A DNA stretch of 64,000 nt from Sialis fuliginosa (lineage: Eukaryota; Arthropoda; Insecta; Megaloptera; Sialidae). Positions 11,419 to 24,136 of this stretch are shown piece by piece. The translations under genes and the position numbers were made by a program. The DNA lies in NCBI GenBank assembly GCA_961205875.1, contig OY540813.1, positions 8,961,001 to 9,025,000 on the forward strand, read 5' to 3'. Each line of letters opens with the position of its first letter. Within the stretch, counting starts at the first letter, position 1. The notes under the pieces are model-generated. The model was not told the DNA's origin. It searched no databases and saw only the letters and a list, made by a program, of their open reading frames with translations.

Positions 11419-11831
11419 GTACTTTATCCACGACTATTTGAATTACTTTCATAAAATACAACTGAATACAAGGAATGCAAGCTTCAACAAAACGTCATGT
11501 AGAAATGAATATGAATAATGATAAAAAAGGAAACACTTACACATCAACATTTCACTTTTAAAATACTGTTCACACTCGCGAAGAGGTTTTATAGTCTTTT
11601 TCACTACTTCGTACTATAATTTTTGTAAAGAATAAAAAATTACAATAAACTCGCTGTGATATCACACAGCTGTGAAAGTATATGTCAAACGTTAGTTCCG
11701 CAAACAGCCACTAGGGAAATTATCTTGTACCATTATTAGCTTCTATCGCATTTTTCGCATGTAATCACCGATACGTTTCACTCATTTTAATAGACTTTAC
11801 AGTTTGTGTATTTTGTTTCCATAGTATTTTT

Positions 11832-11913
11832 AATTTGAAAAATTGTGATTGGTGCACAAGCGGGTATAATGACCATTATACCCGCTTGTGCACCAATCAC
11901 AAGTTCTCAAATT
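11832..11913. repeat. 82-bp hairpin with a 27-bp perfect stem
   Basis: GTGATTGGTGCACAAGCGGG and the next seven bases are followed after two bases (AC) by their exact reverse complement. Outer bases AATTTG../..CAAATT extend the stem to about 40 bp with few mismatches. A transcript would fold into a nearly loopless hairpin. Confidence 0.92.
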
Positions 11914-12001
11914 ATTCATTATTCCCTCTGTGAATAATATATAGCATTATATAGTAAAAACTACGTATGTAATACATGTATTATATATAAGTCGTGGATA
12001 A

Positions 12002-14125
12002 AATAATAAAATTACGTATAGGTACCTACATTAATTTACTATATTAAAATCGGTATTTTTTACCATCAAAATTAAAGCTTTCAATTTTATAATATTATTA
12101 AAATATATTATATTATACATACGTTTACGAAAGAACGAAAATAAAATAAATATAGAACTCAACTCTATGTGTCATTTTAAAGGATTCATATATTATATAT
12201 ATTTTTTTAAATGTTTCCGTTGTATATGAAGATATTACCGTACTGCCTTAATTATATTTGAATAAACAATAATTATGTTTATAGTTAAACTACAGTTGGT
12301 ACCTAGGGAGGAATGTTTTTTTCGTTGTTAATTAAATTTTGGCACCACCTAAAAATTACTTTTAACGCCCTTCTGCAGTTTGTGAAGACCTTTTTGTAGT
12401 CTTTATGTCATTTTTTAATCTTCATCAAGCTCTTCTACCTCGTTTTTGAACCCGGGGAGGAACACCGCTTCCCCCCATTTTAGTGCTGAAAACAATCAAG
12501 ACTTGAAAAAAAACAAAATCACAGAATTTATTTTTTTATATTTGTTTTCATAAAAGTGGCTGTAATATACTTTGAAAATAAATCATAACAAAACATGTCA
12601 TAAATATTTTATGATTGATTATTTCAATATATTTTTAATGAAAATGCAGTGAAAAAGAGTGTTTTCAAATAAGTCTATGTAATTAAACGAAAATCAATTG
12701 AACTTTGTGAGGAAAGTTTCACAGCGTTATTAAAGAACTCTTAAACCACGATTGATTGCCAATTAAATTATAAAGTTACTAAATTCTTTCGGAATGGATG
12801 TTCCGAAAACTTACTTCATTAATGGACCAATGGATTTAAATAAATTAATCAAAAATGTAAAAGAGGTATATAGTATATGATTTTATCAGTCAAGACTTTT
12901 AAACTTTAAGTATCTCGAGAATTACATCTTGTAATATTTTGATTCAAAAATTTCTTCAAAAACATTTTAATCCAAATTAACTGTATGTACCTATAAAAAA
13001 TGAATTTTGACTATTTTTATCTCATTTCATGGTTTTATTTATAATTATAGATATTATTTGAAGTTTATACGTTAACTATAACAATTTTATTCGTTAACTA
13101 TAACAACTTAAAAATCATTGCATTTTTTGAAAAAAAAAAAAAAATCAAAAAATTTTGTTTCGTAAAATTTATATTACAAATCTTTTTATTTAAAATTTTC
13201 ACATTGTCCTTCAAAGTTTTTGTTTTGTAATTTTTATTATTTTGTATATTTAACAATATATAATTTTTTAAATTATTTACATAAGCTCACATTTGTTTTT
13301 ATATTCTATTTATCATACTTGAAATTTTTATAACTTGCGCATTTTTTAAATAACATCAATTTGTAACTGAATTAAAAGCAAATAAAACTTTACAAATAAC
13401 ATGAATTTGCTAACAACAAATTAAACATGGAAAACGACAAATAAAACACAAAACTATATTTATCCAATTATTTACAATCTTACTGTAAATAAAACAAGTA
13501 CAATGATGTCTGAAAAAGGATAAACATATACAATATACGTATTTTCCATTGAACAAACAAAGACGGATAATTCACCGTCGACTGATTCCAAAAACGGCTA
13601 TGTTCATCCTATGCTGTTTGTATTATTGCAAATCGCGAAATGTAAAAATAAGGATAATAAACTTGAGTTCATGACTGACCTAACCCAAGGTCCTGACCTC
13701 TCTTAACAATACTTAAGTCAGAATACGTATCTTTGCTATATTGACATTATCTTTATGCTTGCACTAGTTTACAAACAATTTGTTGTCTTCACGTTGCTGG
13801 GAGTACAGTTAGATCATTCTTAAAGAAAATAGAAAACTAATCTTGATTATCAAAGTGTTTCTTTATATTAGGCACATTGCATAATATATAGTAAGAATAA
13901 GGCCTGCTAAGCTTAAATTTAAAATAAATAATAAAATAAGTAATAATCAAAAAAATGTATTATCAATCTGTCGCTCCGAATCTTATAAATAAACTAAAAC
14001 AAAAAAAAGATAAATTTTATCAATAACAAACAAAAATAATTTTTAAAATTAACATAAATAGGCCTTATTATACTACGGTAGCATAAAAAAACCTAAGGAT
14101 AAAATCTTCAAAATTAATCTAATTA
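12002..14125. other. AT-rich non-coding stretch
   Basis: No gene was recognised. A scrap at about 12330-12490 ending in CCCGGGGAGGAACACC and a C-run looks like a transposon end without a partner. Long A/T runs occur at 13127-13155. Confidence 0.5.
13676..13700. promoter_or_regulatory. Cluster of nuclear-receptor half sites
   Basis: TGACCT at about 13676 is followed by AAGGTCCTGACCTC at 13687-13700, an AGGTCC/TGACCT inverted pair with no spacer. Such half sites are bound by nuclear receptors. No adjacent gene supports function. Confidence 0.25.
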
Positions 14126-14150
14126 TCAACGTATATTAGGGTATTCGAAA

Positions 14151-14610
14151 TCATCTGCATCTTCTGCTGATAGACCGACACATTCTTCTGGGATTCCACT
14201 TGCTACATCGACTGCACTTCCTCATATCAGCCAGTCTGTCTTCTCCACAACCGTAGTAATGCCATTCCATTTTCATTAATTCAGTACGAACATTCTTTGT
14301 TAGCTGAAGATTAGATTTATATATAAATTTTATAGATAGGCCTTGTAATCTGCAGGTGCAATAATTTAAAAAATTTTTTTTTAGAAAATATTTATATTGA
14401 GAACGACAAAAATAAACAATAAATTTAATGAAATACCTACAATAAACCTAGATTGTTTAAACGAACTTTTTAATTTAATGTATTAATATAGAAAATACTT
14501 ACAATCATTTGCAACAATCTTTTACTATTCATGCGAATTTTGCAGGGCATGTGGAACCGCGAGAAATGGACTTGTCTACACTTAATGTACATAAGTGTGT
14601 ACAGATTCAT
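14151..14610 (-). CDS. Candidate two-exon gene, unrecognised product
   Basis: On the minus strand an ATG at 14610-14608 opens a 36-codon frame ending at 14503, where a consensus GTAAGT donor begins. A 199-bp intron would end in TCTAATCTTCAG, a good acceptor, and the next exon (14303-14151) continues in phase for 50 codons to TGA, giving 86 residues. Visible features are several Cys (residues 11, 23, 55, 66, 69) and a basic C-terminus. In the last third the +1 frame (to a TGA at 14126) looks more protein-like, with GIPEECVGL and an acidic DADDFEYP, so a frameshift or pseudogene is possible. Both exons are clearly less AT-rich than their flanks. I do not recognise the family, and no promoter or polyadenylation site is evident. 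Confidence 0.25.
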
Positions 14611-16385
14611 GTGTGCATGCGGGGATTTTAAACCTATTTTTTTTACTCTTAGACCTTATTACCTGATAGGCATTATTACCCCCCAAGTACCTTATACAGT
14701 TGGATTATAAGTATTTCTCATCAATTCAATACTTTAGTTGGTTTTCTAATATTGTTGTATGTTGTACGTTAAAGCATGTTGTGAAAACTATTTGACACAT
14801 GTAATATGAGTAGTATATTATAACACATAATGCTTATTATTGTACAGATATGCATTAATATTAGTTTTCAGAAAAGCAGATGATCTCATCAAGTATAAAT
14901 TAACAAATGAATGCTTAGGCATAATAAGATCTGTTTATCTAATTATAAATGATTAAATTAAAATATTAACATCTGCACCCTAAAATAACAGTTTGCATTC
15001 AACGATTGGTAAAAGAATTTGCTATTCAAAGTATTCTGTACGAATTCCTTATTTTTATATTCCGAGAGAGAACAAGCCTCATTCTTTGATATCTTGGCGA
15101 CAAAATGCCCTTCCTATTTAATCTGGTTTCGATTTTAGAATTGCAAAATCGGTGACCCTTCTGGCCAAAGCCGCTTAGGGGAGAAACGGCGAGTGGTTGC
15201 GCATTTCTGATGGGAACTGCTCTGATAAGAATAATAAGTAAGGCGTTTTGTTTCTTTGAGGATTTTTTTCTGTAAATAATTTATGAGTAACACAATCTCG
15301 CTAAAATTTTATTTATAAAAACAAATTAAATTTAAATACTTCACAGCGGTTTACAAATTTAAGATTTACGATCATTCTTTATTTACATTTTAACACCCCG
15401 ACATAGACAGATTCTGGCGCCGCCTTAAGGATGTATACAAATGAGATATTTTATAAAGTTTTATTTTTTTGTATTTCATGAGATATATTATCATAATATT
15501 ATATAATCAGTTATATATAATTTATAAACAAATAGTTTTTTTATGTAAGTACATTTTAGTACACATATACATACTTTTATATAGATGTAATTGTTTTATT
15601 AGTGTAACTGCATAGAAAAAAGAAGTGATAAAAATTAAACCGTGTAATCGAGATAATATTTGGTTTATGTTAGTGGAAATTAACGATATTTTAGATAATG
15701 TTATTGTTTGGTTGTTATTTTAAGAGTATGTACAATTGTTAGTAAATTTAACTGGAACTGAGATTTCTTCTGATTATATTTAAATAATTAAATTGGTTCA
15801 TTAACTCCGCATATTCCGCTACAACGAATATTAAAGTTTTAACTCAAAGCATCCTGCTGTAAAAATGGAAACGTGCCTGATTTCATAAATTACAAGAGTT
15901 GAAGACAAAATGCCTTCCAGGTAATAAACGTGCAAAAACTGTGCAAGCCGTTTTCATAATTAATTGGCAAGGGTGGCATCGAGCTGTGAGGTTTACGGGG
16001 ATGAGAATTACAAGAGGTTGGGGGTTAACTCACAGGCATCTGTTGCTAAATATTTTGTTTTTCATGAGCTTGACGGGGCTCATTATTTTCACGGAAGAAA
16101 CAATTGGATCGTCGGTTGAAAATTTATACTTCAATTTATCTTTTAAATTATTCCTGTGAGCTTGAATTTAAGTACCTTCGATACAGAGCAAATCAGTACA
16201 ACTGATATTTGTGTAATTATTAACGTTCTCGATGAAAATAATTGTGTAAAATCAGTGAGTCAATGTGTTTTTGTGGAAATTTATTTTGTATTCAATTTAA
16301 TTAGTCTGACGTTTCTAATAATCAATAATATTATAAAGGTACAAAGCTTTTATAATGAATTGAATTCACAGCTTATTAAAATTGT
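14611..16385. other. Non-coding stretch with islands at 15060-15270 and 15880-16100
   Basis: The first island has a minus-strand frame without stops from about 15279 to 15026, with TTTACAG just upstream as a possible acceptor but no start codon. The second carries an 86-codon plus frame (15899-16159) around TTCATAATTAATTGG homeodomain-like words. Neither shows a motif that I recognise. Regulatory elements or isolated exons are both possible. The remainder is AT-rich. Confidence 0.3.
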
Positions 16386-16393
16386 ATGCATTG
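16386..16393 (+). repeat. 8-bp target site duplication, left copy
   Basis: ATGCATTG precedes CAGTGGCGTAG and is repeated exactly at 17558-17565. Confidence 0.9.
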
Positions 16394-17557
16394 CAGTGGC
16401 GTAGCTAAAAGAATGGGGGCCCACCTGCAAAATTTTTTTAGAGCCTCCTTAAAAAATTAAGTCTTTCTAAACTAATATTGCAATGTTGTTTTCTTGTTAT
16501 TAATAAAAATTAGCATTTGTTTAAATAAAATCTACAATTAACCACATCTTGTTTTACTTCGAAATTATTTCGTTCAAATTAATATTTTCAGTATATTCAT
16601 GTTATATTAAGTTTAAGTTAAGATTTTTACTTCCATGTTCCGAAGGAAATGGAAGTATTGTAATACCATCGAAAAATCGTGTCCGAGAAAATGACAAATT
16701 CTGATTGTACTAACTTCAAAACGTAAAGAAAAGTTAATTTCCGCATGGCGGCTGTGCGTGTGTCTGTGTGTCTATGTGTCTGTGTGTCTGTCTGTCAGGA
16801 TGTAGATTTTTTTTTCGTTCACGATAACTACTGTAAAAATGCACCGATCTGAATTATTTTTGGGGAAAATATTTGTCTCAGTGAGTACTCCAGACCTATT
16901 GATTTTGGTGCTAATCGGATAAGGGGTTTTGGAAATATTCGAAATTTTGTAACTTTTTTCGTCAAAAAAATGAATATTGCGAGTATTATCTCACTAATTT
17001 TGATAAGATTTGGTACATTTGCAGTTCAATTGAATCTAAGGGACATTTATTATTTGTACGTGCCTAAACAGCCATTAAAGGGGTGAAAAACACACTTAAA
17101 ATTTGAATTTTAAATACTAATATGTCATTAATTCATGTTGCCTTGGAAACAAATGCAACTAAATTCAAATTGTCAAATTAGTTTTTCTACGAATGTGAAT
17201 TATGTTTTTGACATTAGAAAACTAATATTTATATACAAATGGCAAAAAGAGCTGTAACCGTTGTAAGTATATATGTTTTTTTAATGTATTACGATATGTA
17301 TATTCATAGTAGTAGGTTATATAAATAAAATATTTAAAATTAAAAAATGTATATTTAAAAATTATTTAAAAAGATAGATAGAACATGGAAGTCATGTATG
17401 GTTCTTCATACCGATATTTAATAATTTATTTGTGTAATTTTTATTTTATTATTAATTTTTTATGCGTATATGTATTTTTGTGTAGCTTTCCGAGGCCCTC
17501 TGTCGTGCGGGACTCGCCTGCATTGCAGGCTCTGTGGGACCTATTCCTACGCTACTG
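16394..17557. mobile_element. Non-autonomous hAT-type element, 1164 bp
   Basis: The left terminus CAGTGGCGTAGCTA and right terminus CCTACGCTACTG are inverted with one mismatch in the outer eleven bases and flanked by the exact octamer ATGCATTG. The left end continues GGGGGCCCACCTGC. The right end holds a GC-rich hairpin (GCCTGCATTGCAGGC near 17517-17531). A TGTGTCTG array lies inside at 16755-16800. There is no transposase frame. The ends place it in the same family as 7730-9650. Confidence 0.88.
16755..16800 (+). repeat. Imperfect TGTGTCTG microsatellite
   Basis: About 45 bp of TGTG/TCTG alternation ends in TGTCTGTCTGTC, inside the hAT-type element. Confidence 0.85.
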
Positions 17558-17565
17558 ATGCATTG
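17558..17565 (+). repeat. 8-bp target site duplication, right copy
   Basis: ATGCATTG is identical to 16386-16393. Confidence 0.9.
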
Positions 17566-20500
17566 TTTACTTGTTTTATTTTTATACATACTTATTATTA
17601 TATAGTCAACGTTTGATTTACAAATACGAAATGCGTCATTATTTAAAATTTAAATCATTGTTCTAATAAATCTCAGTCTCCATGTTTCACTTCACAGTTT
17701 TTTTACAAGACATTACTACAAATAAGACAGTAACAGATAGAGAAAAAACGTGCATAATATACGAGAAAAATACAAAATGAAAAAGTGTCATGTTCAAAAA
17801 ACATCTTTTAAGAACGCATGCGAATGTACGTAATTCAAATACGGGGACACGTTTGAAGTAATATGCAGAAAAACAACCCCTGCGTATTAGATCCAGTAAT
17901 TCTTGTCCTGATTTGAATAATGTATGAAGTATGAACCTAAGCGCTATGCACAAATAGTAACTCGCTTCCATGATATGTGCAATGCTCACGATATATGTAT
18001 ATATGTATACAGACAGGACCGGCTGCGGAACTTTAAAATTAACTGATTATTGATACATTTATCATACTAGGGCTCACATGTAGAATTTTGATATAGGCCT
18101 GAAAAAATTTGCTTCAGAAAAAAAGTGATACTCATATGTATTATGTAGGTATAGGTATATAATTTATTTATTCAAAGTTATAAAGATATCAAATATACAA
18201 ATTACTGTTTATAAAACAAAAAAGGAATAAATATATTTTCTATGCCTAAATGAATGTCGGCTCTTATTTAAAATTTTACTGCTGCCAATAATGTCAGGAA
18301 GGATTATAAACGTGCTACCCTCATTTTATCAGCGATTTAAATTTATTTTTCTTAAATATTTTTTTTACATTTATACAGATTTCAATTTTGTAGAACACTA
18401 TAGTGTCTTACGAATAGTAAGATTTCATAATTAATCATTTATATTAAACAATATTTAATAAATCTAAAAGATCAAGAAGGTAAGAAATAATTTAATGTCC
18501 GCAAGCAAATTTGCTAGCTAACAAGCACTTTCAAATGTGGTATTAATTCCGTGATAGTATCTATGATTAGCTATGGAATTTAGAGCAACAATTCAACTTA
18601 TTGTAACACAGTTAGCAACTCTGACCATAATAAAATAATTTTCATAATATCACCACTGTTTTAATGCCGTAGGTGTTTACACGCGTGCGCGAAAACTGTC
18701 AAGCATTTCATGAAACTTAAAGAGAACTGTCAGATAGGTTTGAAACCTCATTTGGAAGTGCTTCTTAGCTAAAAAATGCAAGTTCGTTTATAATCCCGGA
18801 CATAAGAGTGCATATTTTTTTAGTTTGTCTGACCCGTTGTAATTCCCTCTTTAATTGATTTTTTAGTCGGATAACATATATTTATGATTCGATATATGCA
18901 AATATAATTAAAATTATTTAAAAAATGAAATAAAAGTTATTATACATGTACCTATCTTGTATGTATCTATTAATAAAATATACACTTTTAAATAGTTCTG
19001 AAACGGGTCTGGAGAAGCTCATAAATTATTGTTCTCGGTCGCTTGTTGCTTGTAAAAGAATATCTAACGAAAGTTCACGTTATCAGTTTGTTTGTGTAAA
19101 TTGTTTTCATGCAGGTTCGATCAAATATTTTTTCTTGTGTGTTTTTCGTATTGTAAGTAAATTTTACTGTCCGTATCTATTTTATTAGATCGGTACTGTT
19201 TGGAGAAGTATAGAAATTTACGAAAAGGTTGTTTGGGGTTGCATTCAATTTCAATAAGTAGATATTTATTTGCCACTGGAATTTATTTTCAATTCGTTTT
19301 ATTCATTTTAATAATTTATTTTCAAAAACCAAACATAGAAATGAGAATATTACGGCGGCAAAGCGAAACTCGAAATGCATGAAGATGCGAATTTAGATTC
19401 AGAAATTGCCAGATTACCTATTGCATAAGATTCAATGATTTATGTGCATATTTTTTTCTGATCGTATGAATTTTTGAACGCAGTGAAAATGTTTTAACAT
19501 TTCTTATGTTCTACTTTGTAAATATTGTTATTGCCAAAACTATTAGTTTAATATAATTTTCTTGCTAATATAAAAAGTATTTGAAGTATACATATTTAAG
19601 GCAAAAAATTAAATAAAATATAAGAGATCCATAAATATTTGAAATCGCTACGGAAGCTTCAAAATATACAAAACTTATTAAATGTAATGTAAATCGCGGA
19701 AGTAAAAAGATTGATAATACGAAAATATTTAAAATTTAAATGTCTCCATATTTTTAAATTATTTTTTGACTTTCTGTAAGAGTTTGTTAACTTATTATTT
19801 AATATCTACAACTGTTAATATTTTTGCAAAGAAAACATTTATCATTTTATATATTTTTTATAATTTAATAAGACATTTTAGAGAGTAATTTATTTCAAAG
19901 GCATATTTTACTTATTTTTAAACTATTTTAAGAAGAATGTAAAGCACATAAATTTTAAATGGCAAATTCGTACGAGTATCTAATTTGTTAAGTAATAAAT
20001 ATTTAAATATTTTATAAAAATCTTTAAAATTTTCATCAAAGTGATGTTTTTTGTAAGTGAATTTTTATTATAAAATTGAATTACCTTTAAAAATCTCTCT
20101 AAAATTTTTACATTTACAATAAGTTTAAGTACTTTTTCTAATCACAATAAATTTAAGTTAAGTTTGTTTATAAAAACACGAATTTTATCATAACTGTTAT
20201 TTTCATTATGATTATTATGGATCATTAAAAAATATACACGTTTATATTCTATAAAATATATCCGTTTTAATACCAAGATCAGAATTTATCATATTTACAC
20301 CATTTTCTTCTGTAATACTTTGAATATGTGTGTATGAAGGTAATAATAATGAAATAACGCATTATGCATTATTATACGTAAATAAATACTGTGAAGATAA
20401 ACGAACGCCTTAATGATAGAACAATCACTCAAATATTAACAGAGTTGGTCATGCGATCGGCCAATAGTTTTGATTGCTGCCCACATTTCTCTGATCACGT

Positions 20501-21179
20501 GTCAATAAGTCATAACAAACTGAAAGTTGATCTTAAGGAAAAATAGATAATTTGTAGTTACACGTTTGATAAGCGTTATTAACCCCCTCTTTTACAATAA
20601 TGAGAAACACCTATGGAATATAATAATGTGCAGGTGTTGAATATTGTGTTTTACTTTCATTAAAAAACGGTTTTTATAGGTTTTACTTATTTCATATCAA
20701 TTGATCAATTTTCAATTTTTATTTTAGATAAATTTGTTTTAATCGCGACAAATTAAAAACAAAATGACATTTGTTCAAAATAATTCATTTCAATTTTTAC
20801 ACACAATTTTTTTAATGCATTCCTGTGATAAAAAATCTGTAAAACATTATTTCCTTTGTGATTGGAAATCAATTCCATCCCTTTGATAAAAATGTAATCA
20901 CTTTTATAAAAAAAATTACCAGTGGATATTCCCGCAAGCCATTATTCGCTTTAGGCACAAACATAAAAATACCTGTTCCTATACTCATATCACACATGTA
21001 CTTATTATATTAAACATAACGTGTGTTAAAAGAAACATTAAATGATAATATTTATAAAAAATATTTTACAAATATATATATATATGTATTTCATTCATTA
21101 ATTCAACAGTTATTTTAATATTAAATCTCAAAAATCATAACTTTATAATATTATTATTATTATTATATTATTTAGGATC
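17566..21179. other. AT-rich non-coding stretch
   Basis: No gene was recognised. CAGGACCGGCTGCGGAAC near 18014 resembles an orphan transposon end. Open frames at 17687-17989 (minus) and 18946-19382 (plus) have no motif. Small mixed patches at about 19000-19110 and 20430-20520 may be regulatory. An ATATAT run lies near 21070-21085. Confidence 0.45.
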
Positions 21180-21891
21180 GGAAAAAATTTGTAAGCAGGC
21201 AAAATTTTTGCATACACCTTAGTATAAGGTTTCTTAATAATGTGTGAAAGTTCCTCATCGATTTGACCACTGCAAGGGTCGATTACGCGGGGTCAAAGTT
21301 TGCGAAAACAGTATTTTTCAAATATCTCGAAAACGGTTGTTTTCGGAAAAAAATATCTTACTAAATTGTAGCTGAAATAATTTGCTACAAAAACGAAACT
21401 ACAAGTTTTTGTGTAAGAGACACCGTTAATGAATTATAAAGAATTGTTTATAACTCCATGACTTTTCTACAGCATAATAATATGTACATTGTATAATCAC
21501 TGTACCTACCTAAAACCATACTCAAAAGTTTACATGAAAATAGGTTACATTTACATTTGACCTCTCCTGTAAAATTTGCAAAAATGGATTTATCCGGTTT
21601 TGTTTTGTAGCTCCTCATATATAAACCCTCACGCGACGGCGACGTTTGAAACGCTTTTCCACTGATGTATTTTTGAAAATCAAAATCTATTAAAAATATA
21701 TATATATGTAGGTACTTTTATATGAAAAATATTATTTAAAATAAAAAAAATGGCACTTTAAGGATGATTTCTGAAAATTTTATATTTTTGTTTTACTCTA
21801 GGTACTTACAATAATTTTTATCGTATGGTACCACACAAATATACTTACAATAAGGTGTATGCAAAAATTTAGCCTGTTACAATTTTTTTCC
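21180..21891. mobile_element. 712-bp TIR element with about 40-bp ends
   Basis: The left end (from GGAAAAAATTTGTAA, through GCAAAATTTTTGCATACACC) and the right end, which is its reverse complement with few mismatches and finishes at AATTTTTTTCC, form a 40-bp terminal inverted repeat. Internal sequence includes TATCTCGAAAACGGTTG. There is no coding frame and no clear target duplication. Confidence 0.82.
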
Positions 21892-22488
21892 TTGTTGGAT
21901 GTCAATTTTCCTAGATTATTTATAAAATATTTTACAGATTTTATGAAAAAACGGGTTTTATAAACTACACTTTTTGTCAGTTTGACACTAATTTATATTC
22001 TAAGATAATGTAATACATACTTTTTTTTCATTTTTCGTTTTGTGTTATTATGCCTTTTAAAAGGCAAATATAACGCACGTACACTTCACATATGTATATT
22101 ATTTATACACGCATGTAAATATATATACACACACATACAATGCATACACAGGTGTTGTTGCGGATGATTATTCGTTATTCCATACCCATAATCCCTGCAC
22201 TGTTCACGCCGGTGTTTTTGTTTTTAACCGATACCATCTATCTCTACACAAATTGTTCCGGAACACGGCTTCCGCGTTGCTGATACGGATTCTGATACGA
22301 TAACCAATCTTTATGGTTGAGTGTAATCTGTAACGATACGTCGGACATCTAGTACCTACTAACAGTTTTTACTATCCTGTTTCGATGCGACCACTTTTAT
22401 AGTTATTGTGTGTGTGTATATGTAAGTATTATTACCTAAATAGTATAGGTATTTAGGTATATTGGTTATTATTAAATATATTTTTAGT
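21892..22488. other. Non-coding stretch with an island at 22150-22350
   Basis: A perfect 16-bp palindrome TGCCTTTTAAAAGGCA lies at 22051-22066. The island at about 22150-22350 is GC-richer, with GTTCCGGAACAC and repeated TGATACG words. It has no open frame of note and may be regulatory. Confidence 0.35.
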
Positions 22489-22667
22489 AGTGTCCGACCA
22501 AACATTCAGCTTCGGCCAAAATGAGGCCGAAGGTTGGATTATATAAAATTACACTGAATTTTTTTTTATTGAAAGACTGAAAAAGGTCATTCAATTCCAC
22601 ATGGCAATTTAAAAAATAAATACAATATAAAGCGAAAAAGATTCTGGCTAACCTTCAGTCGGACACT
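22489..22667. mobile_element. 179-bp MITE with AGTGTCCGAC ends
   Basis: AGTGTCCGAC at 22489 is matched by GTCGGACACT ending at 22667. Inward, the related words AACATTCAG and CTTCAG follow. An internal hairpin CTTCGGCC/GGCCGAAG lies near 22513-22535. It is short and non-coding. Confidence 0.75.
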
Positions 22668-24076
22668 GACTTTTTGTAGATTTTTAATTTTGATTGTAGA
22701 GGACTTTATTAGTGAAGTACTTTTTCAATACTTCATATTTGTTAATAATTTCAAAATTATTTCAAATATATTTTTTTTAAAACAGTTTCCCTTAAAAAAT
22801 AATAGAACACTACTTATACATAATAATATTGATTACAATAAATTGATAAAACAGATCGTTTTCAAAAATAGAAGGTTTTCTTCTCAGACGTATTTGAATA
22901 TAGTACCGTTTTATGTATATTTTTTAGTTACAGAGTCTACAGAAAGACAGAAATAATGGCGAAAAGTAAAATGGATTCAGAGATCAAAATTGATATTTCC
23001 ATCAAAATAAAAAAAGGCATTTATACTATATATACTTTCTTATAATATATGGCTTTATAAGAAAGTAAAAAAAACGTACATATATGCACATAGCATCCAG
23101 GTTTGATACAATTAAATATAAATAAAAATAATGATATACTATTTTAAAATAATTTTCGTTTATGTAATTTGTAAATAAAATCAATTGTTTATTATAAAAA
23201 TCAAACCAATTATTGTATACAAAAATACAATAAAAGCCATCACTTTTATACATATGTAGTTTTATTTTATATAAAACCACAAAATGTCCAGTCACAAAAT
23301 ATAATAAAACCTATAAAAATTACATGTCGTTAAATAATAATTACCTTCGTAATCAGCAACAAAAAATAAATGTGTATACAAACAAAAATAACAGTATCCA
23401 TTATTATCAACAAAAATACAGTTTCGGGTACGGAAATTCTTATTAAGTAATAAAAATTGATTGGTGTGTGCCCAGCTAATATCATCTATCACTGCCAAAC
23501 GGCCACGTGTACTGACAAATAAACGATTGTGTCCGATCAGAAATGGAGAACACACAGAAAATACGTATATACATGATAAAAAATACCATGCGATCATTTG
23601 TGAGCTTACTGGTGATGCATTACCTACTGAAATGTGATTATACCTTTGATGACATTTTATTTTAATGTATAAATTATTGATGGGATATATTATATACGCA
23701 TTTATTTAACTAGATAGATCCCTAATCTCTAAATGCTATCGTGAGGGTGAATGGCGAATCTGATTTTTACCTTATTTACATTAAGCAAACAAATAAGTAA
23801 GTAATTGTATATCATTCATATGTATGTCAATATCTACTCAATTTTTATTTAATCTGTTATTCTGATAACAGAAAACTATTTTTTTCCTTGAAATCTACAT
23901 AAATTGATATTCTGAAGCCTTTATTTCCTTGAAAATCATACATACTATGAGCTGAAATTGATTTTCTCGATTTCATAACCCAACAACTCGAATAAGCACA
24001 TGTGCAATTAGATACGAATTATTACGCACATAATACATGCTTGATCAAAAAAAGGCACGTGTATTACGGGTGTGTA

Positions 24077-24101
24077 TGTGTGTGTGTGTGTGTGTGTGTG
24101 T
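24077..24101 (+). repeat. (TG)n microsatellite
   Basis: Twelve uninterrupted TG units follow TGTGTATG. Confidence 0.95.
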
Positions 24102-24120
24102 ATTATGGTGACACATCACC

Positions 24121-24136
24121 TATCGGTCGACCGATA
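24121..24136. promoter_or_regulatory. Perfect 16-bp palindrome in a GC-richer island
   Basis: TATCGGTCGACCGATA is its own reverse complement. It sits in a mixed-composition island (about 24105-24240) that also holds AGCAGCGCTG and a Hox-like ATCATTATGATCCATTAA stretch. A dimeric protein-binding site is possible; this is inference. Confidence 0.3.

Larger units (their letters stand above)
11299..12001. mobile_element. Composite hairpin-bearing repeat with TTTATCCACGAC ends
   Basis: TTTATCCACGAC at about 11412-11423 is matched by GTCGTGGATAAA ending near 12001. To the left lies an imperfect palindrome (11299-11418) centred on GCCGCgtaGCGGC, and inside lies an 82-bp near-perfect hairpin (11832-11913). 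The three parts look like one transposon-like unit of 590-700 bp. I see no coding frame and no clear target duplication, so the left boundary is uncertain. Confidence 0.6.
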
